A program made the position numbers and the translations under genes. A stretch of 64,000 nucleotides of DNA from NCBI GenBank assembly GCA_003290165.1, contig QNQO01000458.1:124001-188000 (forward strand), in the 5' to 3' direction. A model generated the notes under the pieces. It searched no databases. It was not told where the DNA came from and saw nothing but the letters and a program-made list of their open reading frames with translations. Below, piece after piece: positions 35,000 to 46,719 of this stretch (positions are counted from its first letter, which is position 1; each line of letters opens with the position of its first letter). The DNA is from Berberis thunbergii (lineage: Eukaryota > Streptophyta > Magnoliopsida > Ranunculales > Berberidaceae).

Positions 35000-36415
35000 A
35001 ACTATGTTTGGAGATCACCAAGCGCCCTTTGGTGATGGGTCTTAACAAAAGCATTAAAAAGCAAAGGTGAATAAGATCAAGTTGAATTCATGATCAGTAC
35101 ACCCGTTGAAATTGAAAGGGAGACGAGTTGAAATCAGGAAATTATTGAATGGAGTGGAATTGTTTAATGTGAAAGAAGGAAAGAGATGGAAGAAAGCAAA
35201 GGAGAGGAATCAATTATGCTTCTATTTTGTAATATTAGAAGTTTGGTGGGTAGTTGGAGCTTAAATCAATATGTTTTTTATGTTTGTAAGATTGATATGA
35301 TGGGTTGTGGGGATCAAACTTGGAAATTACTTGCCTGTTATTTGAGTGTTGTTCAATAGTGAAATCCATCCATGACTTGCAACTTCACCTTTCTGGTTTC
35401 GAAATTGGGTCCCGAAATTTTATTTTGATACTGAACTTTAATTTGATCAGCCATAGCAAGGTAGATAATGCAATGCATGTACTCATGTTGACCATTTTCA
35501 CAAAATAGTCACAATTGTGTAGGGAGTTTAAGGTCACCCCGATAAGATTAGGGTGGAAATAATTCTAAAGCATGAGAGGGAGATGATGATGATGATGGTG
35601 ATGGTTGTTCTCCTTTAAGAAAAGAAAATGCATGAAAGGTCAGCGTGCTAAAAAGATTGGAACAGGGGCTCTTTCTTTAATCTTTCTTTCTTGGTGTGCA
35701 GGACTGTGTTCATAACATGGTCTCCCAGTGAGGGACCTTCCATGGGTGGCATGTTACCTGGTATTTAAACTGTTTTCATTTTAGGGGCCCATTTGAGTGT
35801 GTTCTTGCATGTCATTGAGTGTGATGTGAGTGAACAACCTCTTGATGAAGAAGGTATCCAATTAGCAAGCAGATGTCCTAAAGTTCATCATTCTTAATTT
35901 CCACATGATTAGCGGCATGTGTTGTTTAATGTGTTTCCTTATATTCAAATCTTACATTAGTTATCACGGAAGAATATAGGTGCAAACTCAAACTCATAGT
36001 TCCATAAGAAGATCACTTCATATTTACAAATTCAACCACGTACTTTTAGCAACCCTAACTTTTTTGAACAATTACAATTTAGGATATTGATGTGCCACTT
36101 GCTCTTTCTCAAATAAACTCTGTGGCAGAGATACAGTACAGACTTTTATATAACAGATCCAAAGCCTGGTATAAAGCTGATTATAGTGCTTAAGTTATTC
36201 CTTTGATTCATGAAAGCACGCTGGTTAACGCAGAGAGAACAGAAACAGGATGTTGCCTCCTTACCTTAAGAAATGGTTAGGAGAATAGAACCTCCCAGTT
36301 GAAACATGTCAGTCTATTATGTCTCTACGACATAGAATACATTTATATGCATTTAAGATGTGTAAACCATTTTCAATCTTTTTATTACTCAATTGAAATC
36401 GTTATTATTAATTTA
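35000..36415. other. Upstream/intergenic DNA, nothing recognised
   Basis: The first few hundred bases would be the promoter of the DUF1191 gene. I see no clear TATA box, repeat boundary or coding region beyond. Confidence 0.4.
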
Positions 36416-36424
36416 ATCAACTAA

Positions 36425-36505
36425 TAGACTTGTGGCGAATGGTATAATAAGTCCAAGGTTCGAATCATGATTGCAACATTTGAGATGGGAAGATAAAAAA
36501 TAAAA
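36425..36505 (+). mobile_element. SINE-like fragment
   Basis: GTGGCGAATGGTATAATAAG followed by a B-box-like GGTTCGAATCA (36458) and an A-rich tail. No target duplication found. Confidence 0.3.
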
Positions 36506-36811
36506 TGATAAATATAAATAATAAATAATCAAAAAATGAAATGGTTATTCACCATGGCCACATCATGGATTCAAAGGAATCATCAAACAATCAGTGTACT
36601 ATAAAAGAACCAGGTAGTCAACAGAACATTTTCCTAGTAATTGCATTTCATTCTAGAAATTTTTTACAGCTAACAGCCACTATGTTTCAGAATATAATTT
36701 GTAGGTATGTTGTCAAGAGTCCGGTGACTGGTGACTGTAATCGGTTGTTGCACATAAGTGATTATATTGTTAGGAACTTAGGATTGTTCAGCCTACAATT
36801 GTATCTACGAG

Positions 36812-37265
36812 TTGTGAAAAAAACTTCTACTTAGAAGTTGATGAACTGGTCTTAAGAGTTCACCAAGACCCTAGTTTTCAAAGCTTAGATAAAAAAAACC
36901 TCAGGCTTGCCTCAAGAAAAGAAATGAGCGAAAAGGTGTCCCCAAGATACAAGTTATGAAAAAAACTTCTACTAAGACGTTGATGAACTGATCTTAAGGG
37001 TTCACCAAGACTCTAGTTCTCAAAGTTTAGATAAACAACCTGAAGCTTGCCTCAAGAAAAGAAATGAGCGAAAAGTTGCCCCCAAGTTGAAGAGCAACAG
37101 ACTAGAGCCACATGTGAGATCGGGTTTTGGGGGCGTTTTGTTATCATAACATCTCGGATGTATCACAGACTCTAATGTGGAATTTTTTTTATGACAAACT
37201 ATCACTAGAGCCACAGGTGAGATCAAGTTTTGGAGGCATTTTGTTATCATAACAATGTATCATAG
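36812..37265. repeat. Two adjoining tandem duplications
   Basis: A unit of about 145 bp beginning GTTGTGAAAAAAACTTCTAC and ending near CAAGATACAA occurs twice (about 36812 and 36955). It is followed by a second unit of about 115 bp (ACTAGAGCCACA[TG]GTGAGATC ... ATCATAACA) that occurs at about 37090 and 37203. Confidence 0.75.
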
Positions 37266-37429
37266 ACACTAGGGTGTAATTTTTCTGCCAATTTTCCTTG
37301 TGCTAAGAGAGAAAAAGTAGCTTGCTTGCTCATACATCTTTTTTCTTCTGCCATATCTTCATTTCCAGAACGATATTTGAAATAAACTGAATACACGGAA
37401 TAATTTGAAATAAGAATGATAAAACAAAG

Positions 37430-37660
37430 GAATATAACTAATAAATCAAAATATTCTTTCAAACAATCAACTAACTAACATGGGCTACATATGCCCTTTT
37501 ATAACTAACCTAACTTCTAAAATAAACCCTAAACCTAATAGGAAACAATTATTAGAACCCTAATTGGAAACCCATTACAATAAAAGTAGAACTTCTAATA
37601 TTGTTAAAATACTATTATTGCTAATATTATTAAATATCCTAATTACATCACACTACAAAT
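37430..37660 (-). mobile_element. Copia-like LTR fragment
   Basis: On the minus strand: GATGTAATTAG, CCAATTAGGGTTC, TTTCCTATTAGGTTTAGGG, AGAAGTTAGGT and TATA-like GTTATAAAAGG in the order seen also at 63680-63800. Two diverged copies of one LTR family. Confidence 0.5.
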
Positions 37661-39278
37661 CAGAGAAGAAAAAGTAGCTTCCTTGCTCATACAAGTTTTT
37701 AGAGTTTAAGACACTGATGGCCCAAGTCAGGTGCTACTATTTTTTGTCATATTTCTTTTTAAGGTCGTCACTTGATTAACTAAGAGATACAACGAATGAG
37801 AACCTCAAGTTGGACAATAATTCTTTCATTGTTTTGCAAAGTGTTGATGAGACTACTCGTTATACTTCCTGATGAGGTATGCATAATTAGCTAATACTAG
37901 ATCAGTACAAAATACTACGAAGAACTTGTTAACTTCCTACTTAACGAATAGGTGTGATGTGCATGTCATAAGTGTTGTCCATATGCCTTCATTTAGTAGT
38001 AGGTAAACAAATTTGTTTTCTAGTTTGAACTTGGCTTAGGCTTTTCACATCCTAACTTCTATACTTGTTCTTGTTGGAATGTATGGCAATGTTCATATAT
38101 TTGGTCTTATTTCCTTGTCTTACCATCCAGTCAACCGATATCTTATGTATGAGGCGGAAAAAATAACAAGGATTGCCCTCATTTGAAAAAGGGTTGTTCA
38201 TAGGGATGGGAAAGAATTTCGATCCCGACCCATTTCAAATTGGGATAAATTGGTTCCTACCATTTTCATCGAGCTCCTAGTCCTAGACTGGTTGGAGCAA
38301 GGACGGAACCGGCCAGTTTCCACAACTTTTGTCCCGGTCCTTCCCGGTTGCTGGAGACACCTTTCAAACCCAATTCAAATCCAAGCCCAAATTTAATCCA
38401 AGCCCATCTCAAAACTCTAGCCAAACTCTACCACCCGCCTTTCAAATCCAAGCCCAATTCAAACCCACCTCGAAATTCTAGCCAAACTCTACCACCCACC
38501 ACCTTCCTTCATAGGGTTAAAAATCGAACCGAGCACTGAACCGACTTTAGTCGGTTTGGAAATCAAACCGATCGACTATTTTAAACATATTATTTTATTT
38601 TGGGTTTTTTGAGTTTGGCCTCCATTAGTTTATATCCAATTGAGTTTAACCCTCATTTTAAATTTTAATTGAGTCTAACACTCATTTTCTAACGGATCTG
38701 TCAGGTCAACTACGTTGACAGATAAATGTTAAATTATTGACTAAAATACCCTAACTTGAATGCACATATAATGTATGTGCTAGCTCAAAATTTTTTACCA
38801 AACACACATTCAAAGGCAAGATTTTTAATGGTATCTCGAGGTGATCTGGTGGTTAACAAATTAAAGGAATCTAAAACTCATCTTCTCTGGAAAAACACCA
38901 GAGCCCATCCACATTCTTCGTGGACTTTCTCCTCCCACCACTACCTCCTACCTCTATCAAATCTACCACCTCCCTTGCCAATTTTCTTCTGAAAAGCACG
39001 GACTGTTATTAATTACAAAAACTTTCTTCGTTCCCTATTTTTTTCATTTCGCAGCTTCAAAGAGAATAGGAGAAATTCTCTCTTGTAGAGACTTGTCTTG
39101 GGCTCTTTCTTTCTTTGAGCACTTTCTTGCTTTCTGGGTGATTTATTTTAAAACATGTACAGTTGTAAAGGTGGAAGCTTTGTGGAAAATCTATGATACA
39201 AGTATTATTCACTAAGTTTCCCTTTGGGGTTGGTTGGTTGGTTAGCTGGTTTGGTGAATCTCACTCTATTGAGTCTCC

Positions 39279-41105
39279 ATGGCGGAAGTAGTGAAGTTAG
39301 TCTCAATGACTCCAAGGTAATTACTCGATTGTCGAAGAAGCTTTGTTTGTTATTAGGTGATTTAACGGCGAATCAGAGTTTGGCATTTGATCAAAATTGG
39401 AAATATTTGGAGTTTGGACATCTGGGGTTTGTGGTTTGGTTGATGTAAGGTGAGATTTTGATGTTTGGGTTTCGGTTTTTTGGTGGAGTTGAGTTAGGAT
39501 TTTGATGTATTCATGAATTTGAAGGTGTTTGTGTTGGGACTAATTATATGTATCAGCACCTATTATGTCACATTAAGACATTTCTAAGTATTTTGCTAAA
39601 CTAATGTATAGAATGTTTTACTCAAGTAAATTCCAATATGCAAATATAAAGCATAATATCCATCCAAACATTAAGCATACTATCAATAGCAAATGCACAT
39701 AAGCATACTCATGTAATCAAACATTCTTTGACAAACAAATGAAATCTATGAAGTAAATTCATACTTAACATACCTGTTTGTCGTAACTTCTGTATAAGAT
39801 TCAACTACTGTAAAGAAATCCAATAAATAGTTAGGATCGATGGTACCAGTATTTCTTGGGTTGAGTCGCGGACTAGGTCGCTCTCTTTAAGACGTTTCGC
39901 GGCTCTGCCCAAGATTGTGCTAGCAGTTTCATAGCCCCGCCGTCCCCAGAATAAAACAGCCCAGAATCTTCTTTGTCTCGTTCAAAAATGCACAATAATT
40001 GAACGGTATACAAATCACCCTTATCATCCTTATTTGCTCGGAATCAAAATTTCGTCGAAATAAATCAACTAAAAAACAGATACAAAACCATGAACTTTTT
40101 TTCGCAAAAAACACTCTGATTTGAAGAACTGATAAACTGTTTTTGTTTTGCTGCTATTCTGTTTAAGAAGAAGCAAGAATCTGTTTACAAAAACAGATAT
40201 CAAAGATGCAATTCTTTGTTTGCAAAAACTGATTTCGAAAAGAACTGCTACAAGACTTGAAGAACACTCTGATTTCGAAGAAAAGGAAGCTATGCTGATT
40301 TTTGCAAGAACTGGAAGCTATGCTAAATCAGCAAGAACTGTCTTCGTTTTGTAAAAACTCGAAGAACACTTGAAGAACTCGAAAATGCAAGATCAGATTT
40401 GTAAGAACTGGAAGAAGCAAAAAACTCTGTTGTTGTAGTTCTTTCTCTGTTTTGGAAATCACTCTGTTTTCTTCATTCTCTCAAGCAGAAAACGATTTAA
40501 CAGTCACTCCATTTCACTTTTGTTATATGTTCATCCTATAACTCTGAAAACCGAAATGGTATTTACCATACAAACGAAAAACCGAGATAAGGACTAGATT
40601 CATTAGCTAGATCAAGTTGTGGGAGACCGTTTGGACTCAGTCCTCTTTAGAAATTGATTTTTCGTTTAAATAAAAATTTCAGCAAAAAGATGTTTTGCTT
40701 TCTAAATGATCCAACCCGACCCGACCGGGCGGCTGCGGGCGGCGAGGGCCTATTTCTCCCCTCCTCATAAAAGAGTGGTACCCCCAAGGGGTCCAAACCC
40801 AAGTCCTAACTATCTTCTTATATACTCTACCTCAAAGAGATATATAGTAGATATGGGACTATACATTAGAGTGTGTTACAAAGATCAAACCAGGGGAGAG
40901 GTCCAGGGTTCAAAACCATGAAACACTTATTTGTTTTTCTTTTTAAAAAACCAAATTTCCAACAGTTTTTGTGTTCTATGTTGGGGTGTTTTGATTGATT
41001 CCTAATTTCTCAAATTTCAGCTTTGTTACATGGGTTATTATCTCAAATGTCAAGCTTGCTTACGGAACATTCATTCGACAACAAGCCAAGTTTCTTGATC
41101 GAAAG
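39279..41105 (+). pseudogene. Captured gene fragment: two exons with intron
   Basis: Exon-like A starts at ATG 39279 (MAEVVKLVSMTP) and ends at 39316 before GTAATT. Exon-like B runs from 41021 (after CAAATTTCAG) to 41105 (before GTAACT). Spliced, the frame stays open for 41 codons and includes VIISNVKLAYGTFIRQQAKF. The intron is about 270 bp once the nested solo LTR is removed. I do not recognise the donor gene. It lies wholly between Mutator inverted repeats, so it is a transduplicate, probably not a working gene. Confidence 0.5.
39532..40964. mobile_element. Solo LTR nested in the MULE
   Basis: Ends TGTTGG and CCAACA are perfect inverted copies, flanked by GTTTG (39527-39531) and GTTTT (40965-40969), a 5-bp duplication with one mismatch. 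1433 bp, no internal domain or second LTR. Class (copia or gypsy) not decided. Confidence 0.7.
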
Positions 41106-42179
41106 GTAACTGCCAGTATAAGCCCAGTTGAATGTGGATTTTTCATTTGATTGCAATTGTTGAGAGGCTACTAGTCTTCTGTGTAGAATTTACAAAATGT
41201 CTTGAGGTTATGAACCTCATCCAGATTTGTTGAGTTGGAAAAGTGAGTAGTAGTGGTTTCGTTTTTACAAAGATGGTAGTCAAGATGAACTTAGATTTTT
41301 TTATTTTATCAACCAACCATATCACCTCGAAATTATCATTAAAATCCTAGCATTTGAATGTGTTTTGGTGGATTTTTTCAGCTAGCACATGCTTTACATG
41401 TGCATTGAAGTTAGGGTATTTTAGTCATAATTTAATATTTATCAGTCAACATAGTTGACTTGCCAGATCCGTTAGAAAATGAGTGTTAGACTCAATTAAA
41501 ATTTAAAATGAAAGCTAAACTCATTTGGATATAAACTAATGGGGGCCAAACTCCCAAAAAAAACCTTTATTTTTATATAAAATACATATTGTTTATTATA
41601 TCTATTCGGTTTTTTGGTTAAAATCACATAAAAATCAAAGACCAACCTGACATTATCAGTTTTGAAAAAAAAAATTAATTGAAAACCGAGTTCGATTCAG
41701 TTTTGATTGGTTCAGTTGGTTTAATAAGTTTAGTCGTCTTTTTCAACCCTATTCCTTTATCACCCTGTTTTTCCTCTCATTCGTCATCCCAACTCTTCTT
41801 CTCCAAAAACTAAAGGCAATGACTATCTTGCACCACCAATTCCTCTCTCTCACACCACCAAAGCGATTTTTTTTTACTTTCTCACACCATCAATAAATAC
41901 ATTAAAACCTCATAAACTCAAACAGTGAAACGAAAAAATCACACTCAAACGACTATCGCACTCCCTACTGCGGTTCGTCCCACACTCCGCGACCAACTTC
42001 CCATCTTCGCAAGATTGCATCCTCCTCCTCTTCCATATCTCTTCCTCTTCGCATTGGCCCTAAAATTGTGTTTCTCTTCCCTCTCCCATCCTCTTCGTCC
42101 TGCATTTTCCTATATCTCCTTATTCCTTTGTATTTCACTAAAGTTCACATTGAAAGACTTAGTTCACTTCATTAGATGA

Positions 42180-45100
42180 AAATGAAAGGGTTAGTGAAGT
42201 TGATGATGTTAGAAATGAAGACTCTAAGGGTTTTCATGAGGGTGAAGAAGAAGATCAATCTAAAGAGCAGGGACAATCATTTTCAATAGAGGTAATTTGC
42301 CAAAAAAAATTCATTTAATTTGCATGCAAATTTTATTTATTTTGTATTTTTTTCAAAATAAGTGATTGATTATTGTATGATGCAATGGTTCATAGGCATT
42401 TATAATGGATGTAATAGATATGGAGATGCCTTTTAACGATCTTGAAAGCCCAGAGACGAACCATTTAGAGGTAACCACCATTTTATTGTTAAGTAAATTA
42501 AATTTGATGATAATGTTGTTATTAAAATTTGATGATAATGTTGTTATGAAACTAATTATAAATTGAATCATTATGCAGAAATTTGATGATAATGTTGACA
42601 ATAACAATGAAGGAAGATCATTGGTATTGGTAGTCGATGATAGTCATTTATTTGTTACGGACGAGGTATGTAAGTTTTTACTTATTTTCGTTTTCACCAT
42701 TTTTTATTGTTATAAATATTTTGTTATTAACAAGTTATAAACTTTTTTTAGGTATTCTCATCAAGGTCTGCATTCGGACAATAACATGGTCATTACTATC
42801 ACTAAATCGAAACCAGCTAATCAAAGAAGGAAGATAAGAGTCGATTTTGGTTGTGAAAGGGGAAGGAAACCTGATAAGAGGTTAAAGAATCATATTTGAT
42901 CCAGTAGTATAAAGAAGTATGGGTGCAAATTTGAGTTGAGAAGGGTCCCCACTGGAGAATGACCATTGGAGATTGCAAGTGAGATGTGAAATCTGCAATT
43001 ATCCTCGATCAAAGTCACTTGTTGGTCATTCGTTTGCTGGAAAATTGAACGTATAAGAGATTATTTATGTGAAGAATATGGCGAAGGCCGGTGTGAGCCC
43101 TCAGAACATCTTATCTCAGGTGAAAGAGAGGTCGCCGCATAATACATCGACTCTGAAACATATTTACAATCTAGTGTGTCGGCTAAAGGTACTAAAACAA
43201 ATAGGCAGGACGGCTTTGCAACATACTCTAGAGTTGTTGAGGGAGCACAAATACATAGAGTGGAATTCTGTTGATCAGGGAATAGAGTCACAAACATGTT
43301 TTTGGCGCATCCTAAATATAATTAGTTGGTAAAGTATTTTCAACAAGTAATGTTTATGGATTGAGCGTATAAAACTAACCGCTATAGGATGCCTTTGTTT
43401 GAGATTGTTGGTATGACGTCGACTGGAAAGACCTTCAACGTTGCATTTTATTTCATGTGTTCTGATAATGAAGAGTCTTATGCTTGGGCATTTGAAAAGC
43501 TTGCAGGAATTTTCGAGCCAGACAACCTGCCAAGCGTGTTTGTGACTGATAGAGAACTGGCTTTGATCAAGGCTATTGAGCGAGTTTTCCCCAAGGCAAG
43601 GAGATTATTGTGCACATGGAACATCAATACAAATGTCGAAAAAATTTGTAAGAGGCACTTTGAGGATAATGACCGATGGGCCGACTTTATAGATTCACTT
43701 TCAGAATTGTATAGAACAAGTTTAGAAGATAATGGAACAAGGCAACAGATGAGTTTGATAGAAGATGGAAAAAATACCCTAAGTGTTTGGAATATCTCAA
43801 GACAGTCTGGTATCCTCATAAGGAGTAATTTGTCTATGCATGGATGGATAAATTTATGCATTTTGGACAATGCACAACGGGTCGAGTTGAAGGTGCACAC
43901 TCGAAGTTGAAGCACTCGTTGGAAAACTCACAATGAACATTCCTTAATGTCTGGAAAAAGATACATGAAATGATCGAAGTCCAACTGATTGAGATAGAGT
44001 CTTCATTCTAGTATAGTCTGACAAAGGTGAAGGCCGAACATAACTTCACTGTATTTTCCTTACTTCATGGGTCGGTGGCGTGCAAGACAGTTGATTTGAT
44101 AAATGCAAAAATTCGGAGGTCTAAAAGTGTGGGGGTTGACCCTGTAAAATGTGGTTGTGTGCTTCGAACGACACATGGATTACCTTGCGCTCATGAACTT
44201 ACAGGTTGTCTAACTCCCACAGGGCAAATTCTAGTACGCACCGTAAACAAGTATTGGCTGCAGTTTGACACAACACCTATTCGTGAATGCGGCAATGTAA
44301 TTATAGACCCAGTGTTCAATGCCCTTATGAATATGTTCAATGAGTCAAGTCTTGATCAGAAGTTGGTCATGAAGAAGAAGCTTATCGAGTTGACTTCTCC
44401 GGGTGACAGTGTCATGTTGAACCAGTAGCACTTTTGGCTAGAAATGGGAGACCGAAAAAAGAAGAAGTTGGCTAAGCATGAGAAGTCTACTAAAAGGGAT
44501 CCCTTAGGTCATGAATATGCAATGACACAAGAAGAAATGAAAGGCAAGAGTAAGAAAGTGTCAATCAAAAAGGAGAAGCCGATAATTCATAACAATAGAT
44601 TGATGCGGGAGATTTCGTCTTGGAAATGGGATTATGTTTCCGATGTTGTCAATGTCTCAAGTAACGAAAACTGTGGCTTCCAATGCATTGCCAAGTTCCT
44701 TCAGTATGATGACGAAAACGGTTGGAAACAAGTGTGGAAAGAGCTACTGATAGAGCTTGAGTGTAATGCAGCGTTGTAGCTTGCAATGTGACACAAGGAA
44801 GGGGTAAAGATTGTGAAGAAAGCTTTGGTAATTCCAGAAAACTAGGTGCGGATAGATAGGGAAAGTTGGTTTATGGATCCTGACATGTTAGAGCTTGCAG
44901 GCAACCCGTTACCAGCGCATCTTCATTTGTTACGAGAACCAAAGCACGACTTGATTACCCTATGTTTACCCAGCACCACATTTTGACTCAGGATTCGTAT
45001 GTTTCATGGCACATTTGGCTCAGAACAGTCACTATATCGTCCTTCATTTGCAACCAAACCCACCATTTCCCTCTACAGTACCAACCTGACCGTGTCAAAT

Positions 45101-45240
45101 GTTTCCTTTGGTCCGCTTGTTGAAGAGTAGTTTCGAGGTCCAGGTCGGTATTGGTGTGACGATGTTGAACAAGTTTAATGAGAAGAATAAGAAGAACGCG
45201 AAGAAGTCGACCAAGGTGGTGAACATAGACTGATGCACAT
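42180..45240 (+). pseudogene. MULE transposase with OTU-protease-like tail
   Basis: N-terminal exons (to 42291, 42396-42470, 42579-42665, from 42752) encode an acidic lead-in and a MULE N-domain with NNMVITITKSKPANQRRKIR. Then come GHSFAGKLNV and NILSQVKERS (FAR1/MuDR-type), and the DDE core: MD then a stop then AYKTNRYRMPLFEIVG (first Asp, 43359), VFVTDRELALIKAIERVFP (second Asp) and GRVEGAHSKLKHSLENS (Glu). The SWIM zinc motif CGCVLRTTHGLPCAH follows (about 44150). After a stop, a second part has NVSSNENCGFQCIAKF (about 44650) and, near 45000, FVCFMAHLAQNSHYIVLHL; these match the Cys and His boxes of OTU cysteine proteases. Transposase cuts and joins element DNA. About seven stops or frameshifts make it dead. 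Confidence 0.88.
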
Positions 45241-45599
45241 ATTGTATATTGCTAACCATTGTTGTTATGAAAAGTTGTAAATGACAAATGTAAATGAAAG
45301 TCGAAGCATTATTTTGTTAGACAAGTCACCGTTTTCTTTGTCAATGGAAGACTTGTATGTTTCAAGAAATTGTTAATATATTTTATGAAATTTCACTCAT
45401 ATTAGTTTGATATTTTGTTTATGTATGATCCGAGAATGCGACTTTGCGAAATCAGAAAAAAAAAATCAGATAAAAAAAGAGGACATGACCGTAAAACATG
45501 TGACAAGTAAGCTCAATCTAAGCGCATGGAACTTTCACCTCGAGGTTTTAGGTCAAAAACATTAGAAAACTAAGTTTAAAATTGAAAATCTTTCTAAAA

Positions 45600-46260
45600 A
45601 CTTCGAAATTTTCTGTTATCAGAAAAAAAAAAATTTGCAGGGTTTTAGGGTTTGTCCGCAGCGGGCAATGCGAGGTATCCCACTATTCTCGCATTGGGCA
45701 AAGTGAAAATGACTAAATTTTTTACTGTTCACATTACGGAATGCCCAATAAATCAGAAAACTTGCAATGACGAATGCGAAAGAGTTGGTATACTTCGCAG
45801 CCCACACTGCGCAACATCTTGGATAATTCGCAGCCCACAATGCGCATAACATGATTCTTCGCAATCTGGACTGCGAACAGTAAAAAATTTAAAAAAAAAA
45901 GGGTTCGCAACAAGCACTTCGACCAAACCATGATAATTTGCAGTAGGCGTTGCGAGGAAACCAGGATGTTTGCAACATGTAGTGCAACTAAACCTGGGTT
46001 CTGCGTCGTTCCAAATTTGAACAGTAAAAAATTTTGAAAACAAAAGTTGGGTTCGCAGCAGGCACTATGACCAAACCTTGATAGTTCGCAGTGGGCATTG
46101 CATGGCAACCAGAATGTTTCGCAGCACGTAGTGCAACTAAACATGGATTTTGTGCCGTGCCAAATGCGAGCAGTACAAAATTTTCAAAAAAGTGTTTTGT
46201 TTGCAGTCCCATTGCAAACAGTACAAAATCCTGCAAATGTTTCAGAAATTTTGTTCTTAA
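45600..46260. repeat. 147-bp tandem duplication rich in TTCGCA motifs
   Basis: A unit starting GTTCGCA[AG]CA[AG]GCAC occurs at about 45903 and 46050. TTCGCAGCCCACA-type short repeats lie to its left (45795-45870). It separates the convergent transposase and mobile-domain genes and has no coding sense. Confidence 0.75.
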
Positions 46261-46719
46261 ACTTGGATTTAAACTTAGGAAATGATTTTTCTAAAACTTT
46301 GTTCTTAAACCCTTGTTTGATTGAGTGTTTGATTGGGGTACTTGAGTGTTGCAGTTTGAGAAGCAAAATGTGAATATACTTGTTCCATCAGAACATCAGT
46401 ATGTAGGTGCTATAGTTGTTCATGAAAAAACTATCATTGAAGTAGTCTGGATTTTTCTAAGAGTATCTTCTGTTTGTTAATTTGTTGAAGTCGCGGTTGT
46501 GGATATTTTATAAGAAAGTTAAGACTTAAGACTTTTTATGGTTTATAAGAAAGTTAAAACTCACCCTACTCTTGAACTCAAATTCATAAGTAACAAGCTT
46601 TGAATATAAATATTTAGTTTACAAAATTCCTCCACCAGCATGAATGCATAGAATCCTTGAATAGAACATAATTAACCGAACAAAACAAAATATGTATCTT
46701 CTCCGAACATAGAATCTTT

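Larger units (their letters stand above)
38602..41565. mobile_element. Mutator-like element with 200-bp inverted repeats and captured exons
   Basis: Terminal inverted repeats of about 200 bp (38602-38800 and 41370-41565) are near identical, starting GGGTTTTTTGAGTTTGGCC, sharing TTGAGTCTAACACTCATTTT and TCTAACGGATCTG and ending near GTGCTAGCT. Flanks share TTTATTTT (38594-38601, 41566-41573), low-complexity but at the expected position. The interior has no transposase but has exon-intron structure, so this is a Pack-MULE candidate. It is inserted in a hAT MITE and itself holds a solo LTR. Confidence 0.85.
38512..41751. mobile_element. hAT MITE, split by a nested MULE
   Basis: Ends TAGGGTTAAAAATCGAACCG and, inverted, TAGGGTTGAAAAAGACG, with target duplication TTCCTTCA (38504-38511) / TTCCTTTA (41752-41759), 7 of 8. 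Without the nested MULE it is only about 270 bp. Confidence 0.8.
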
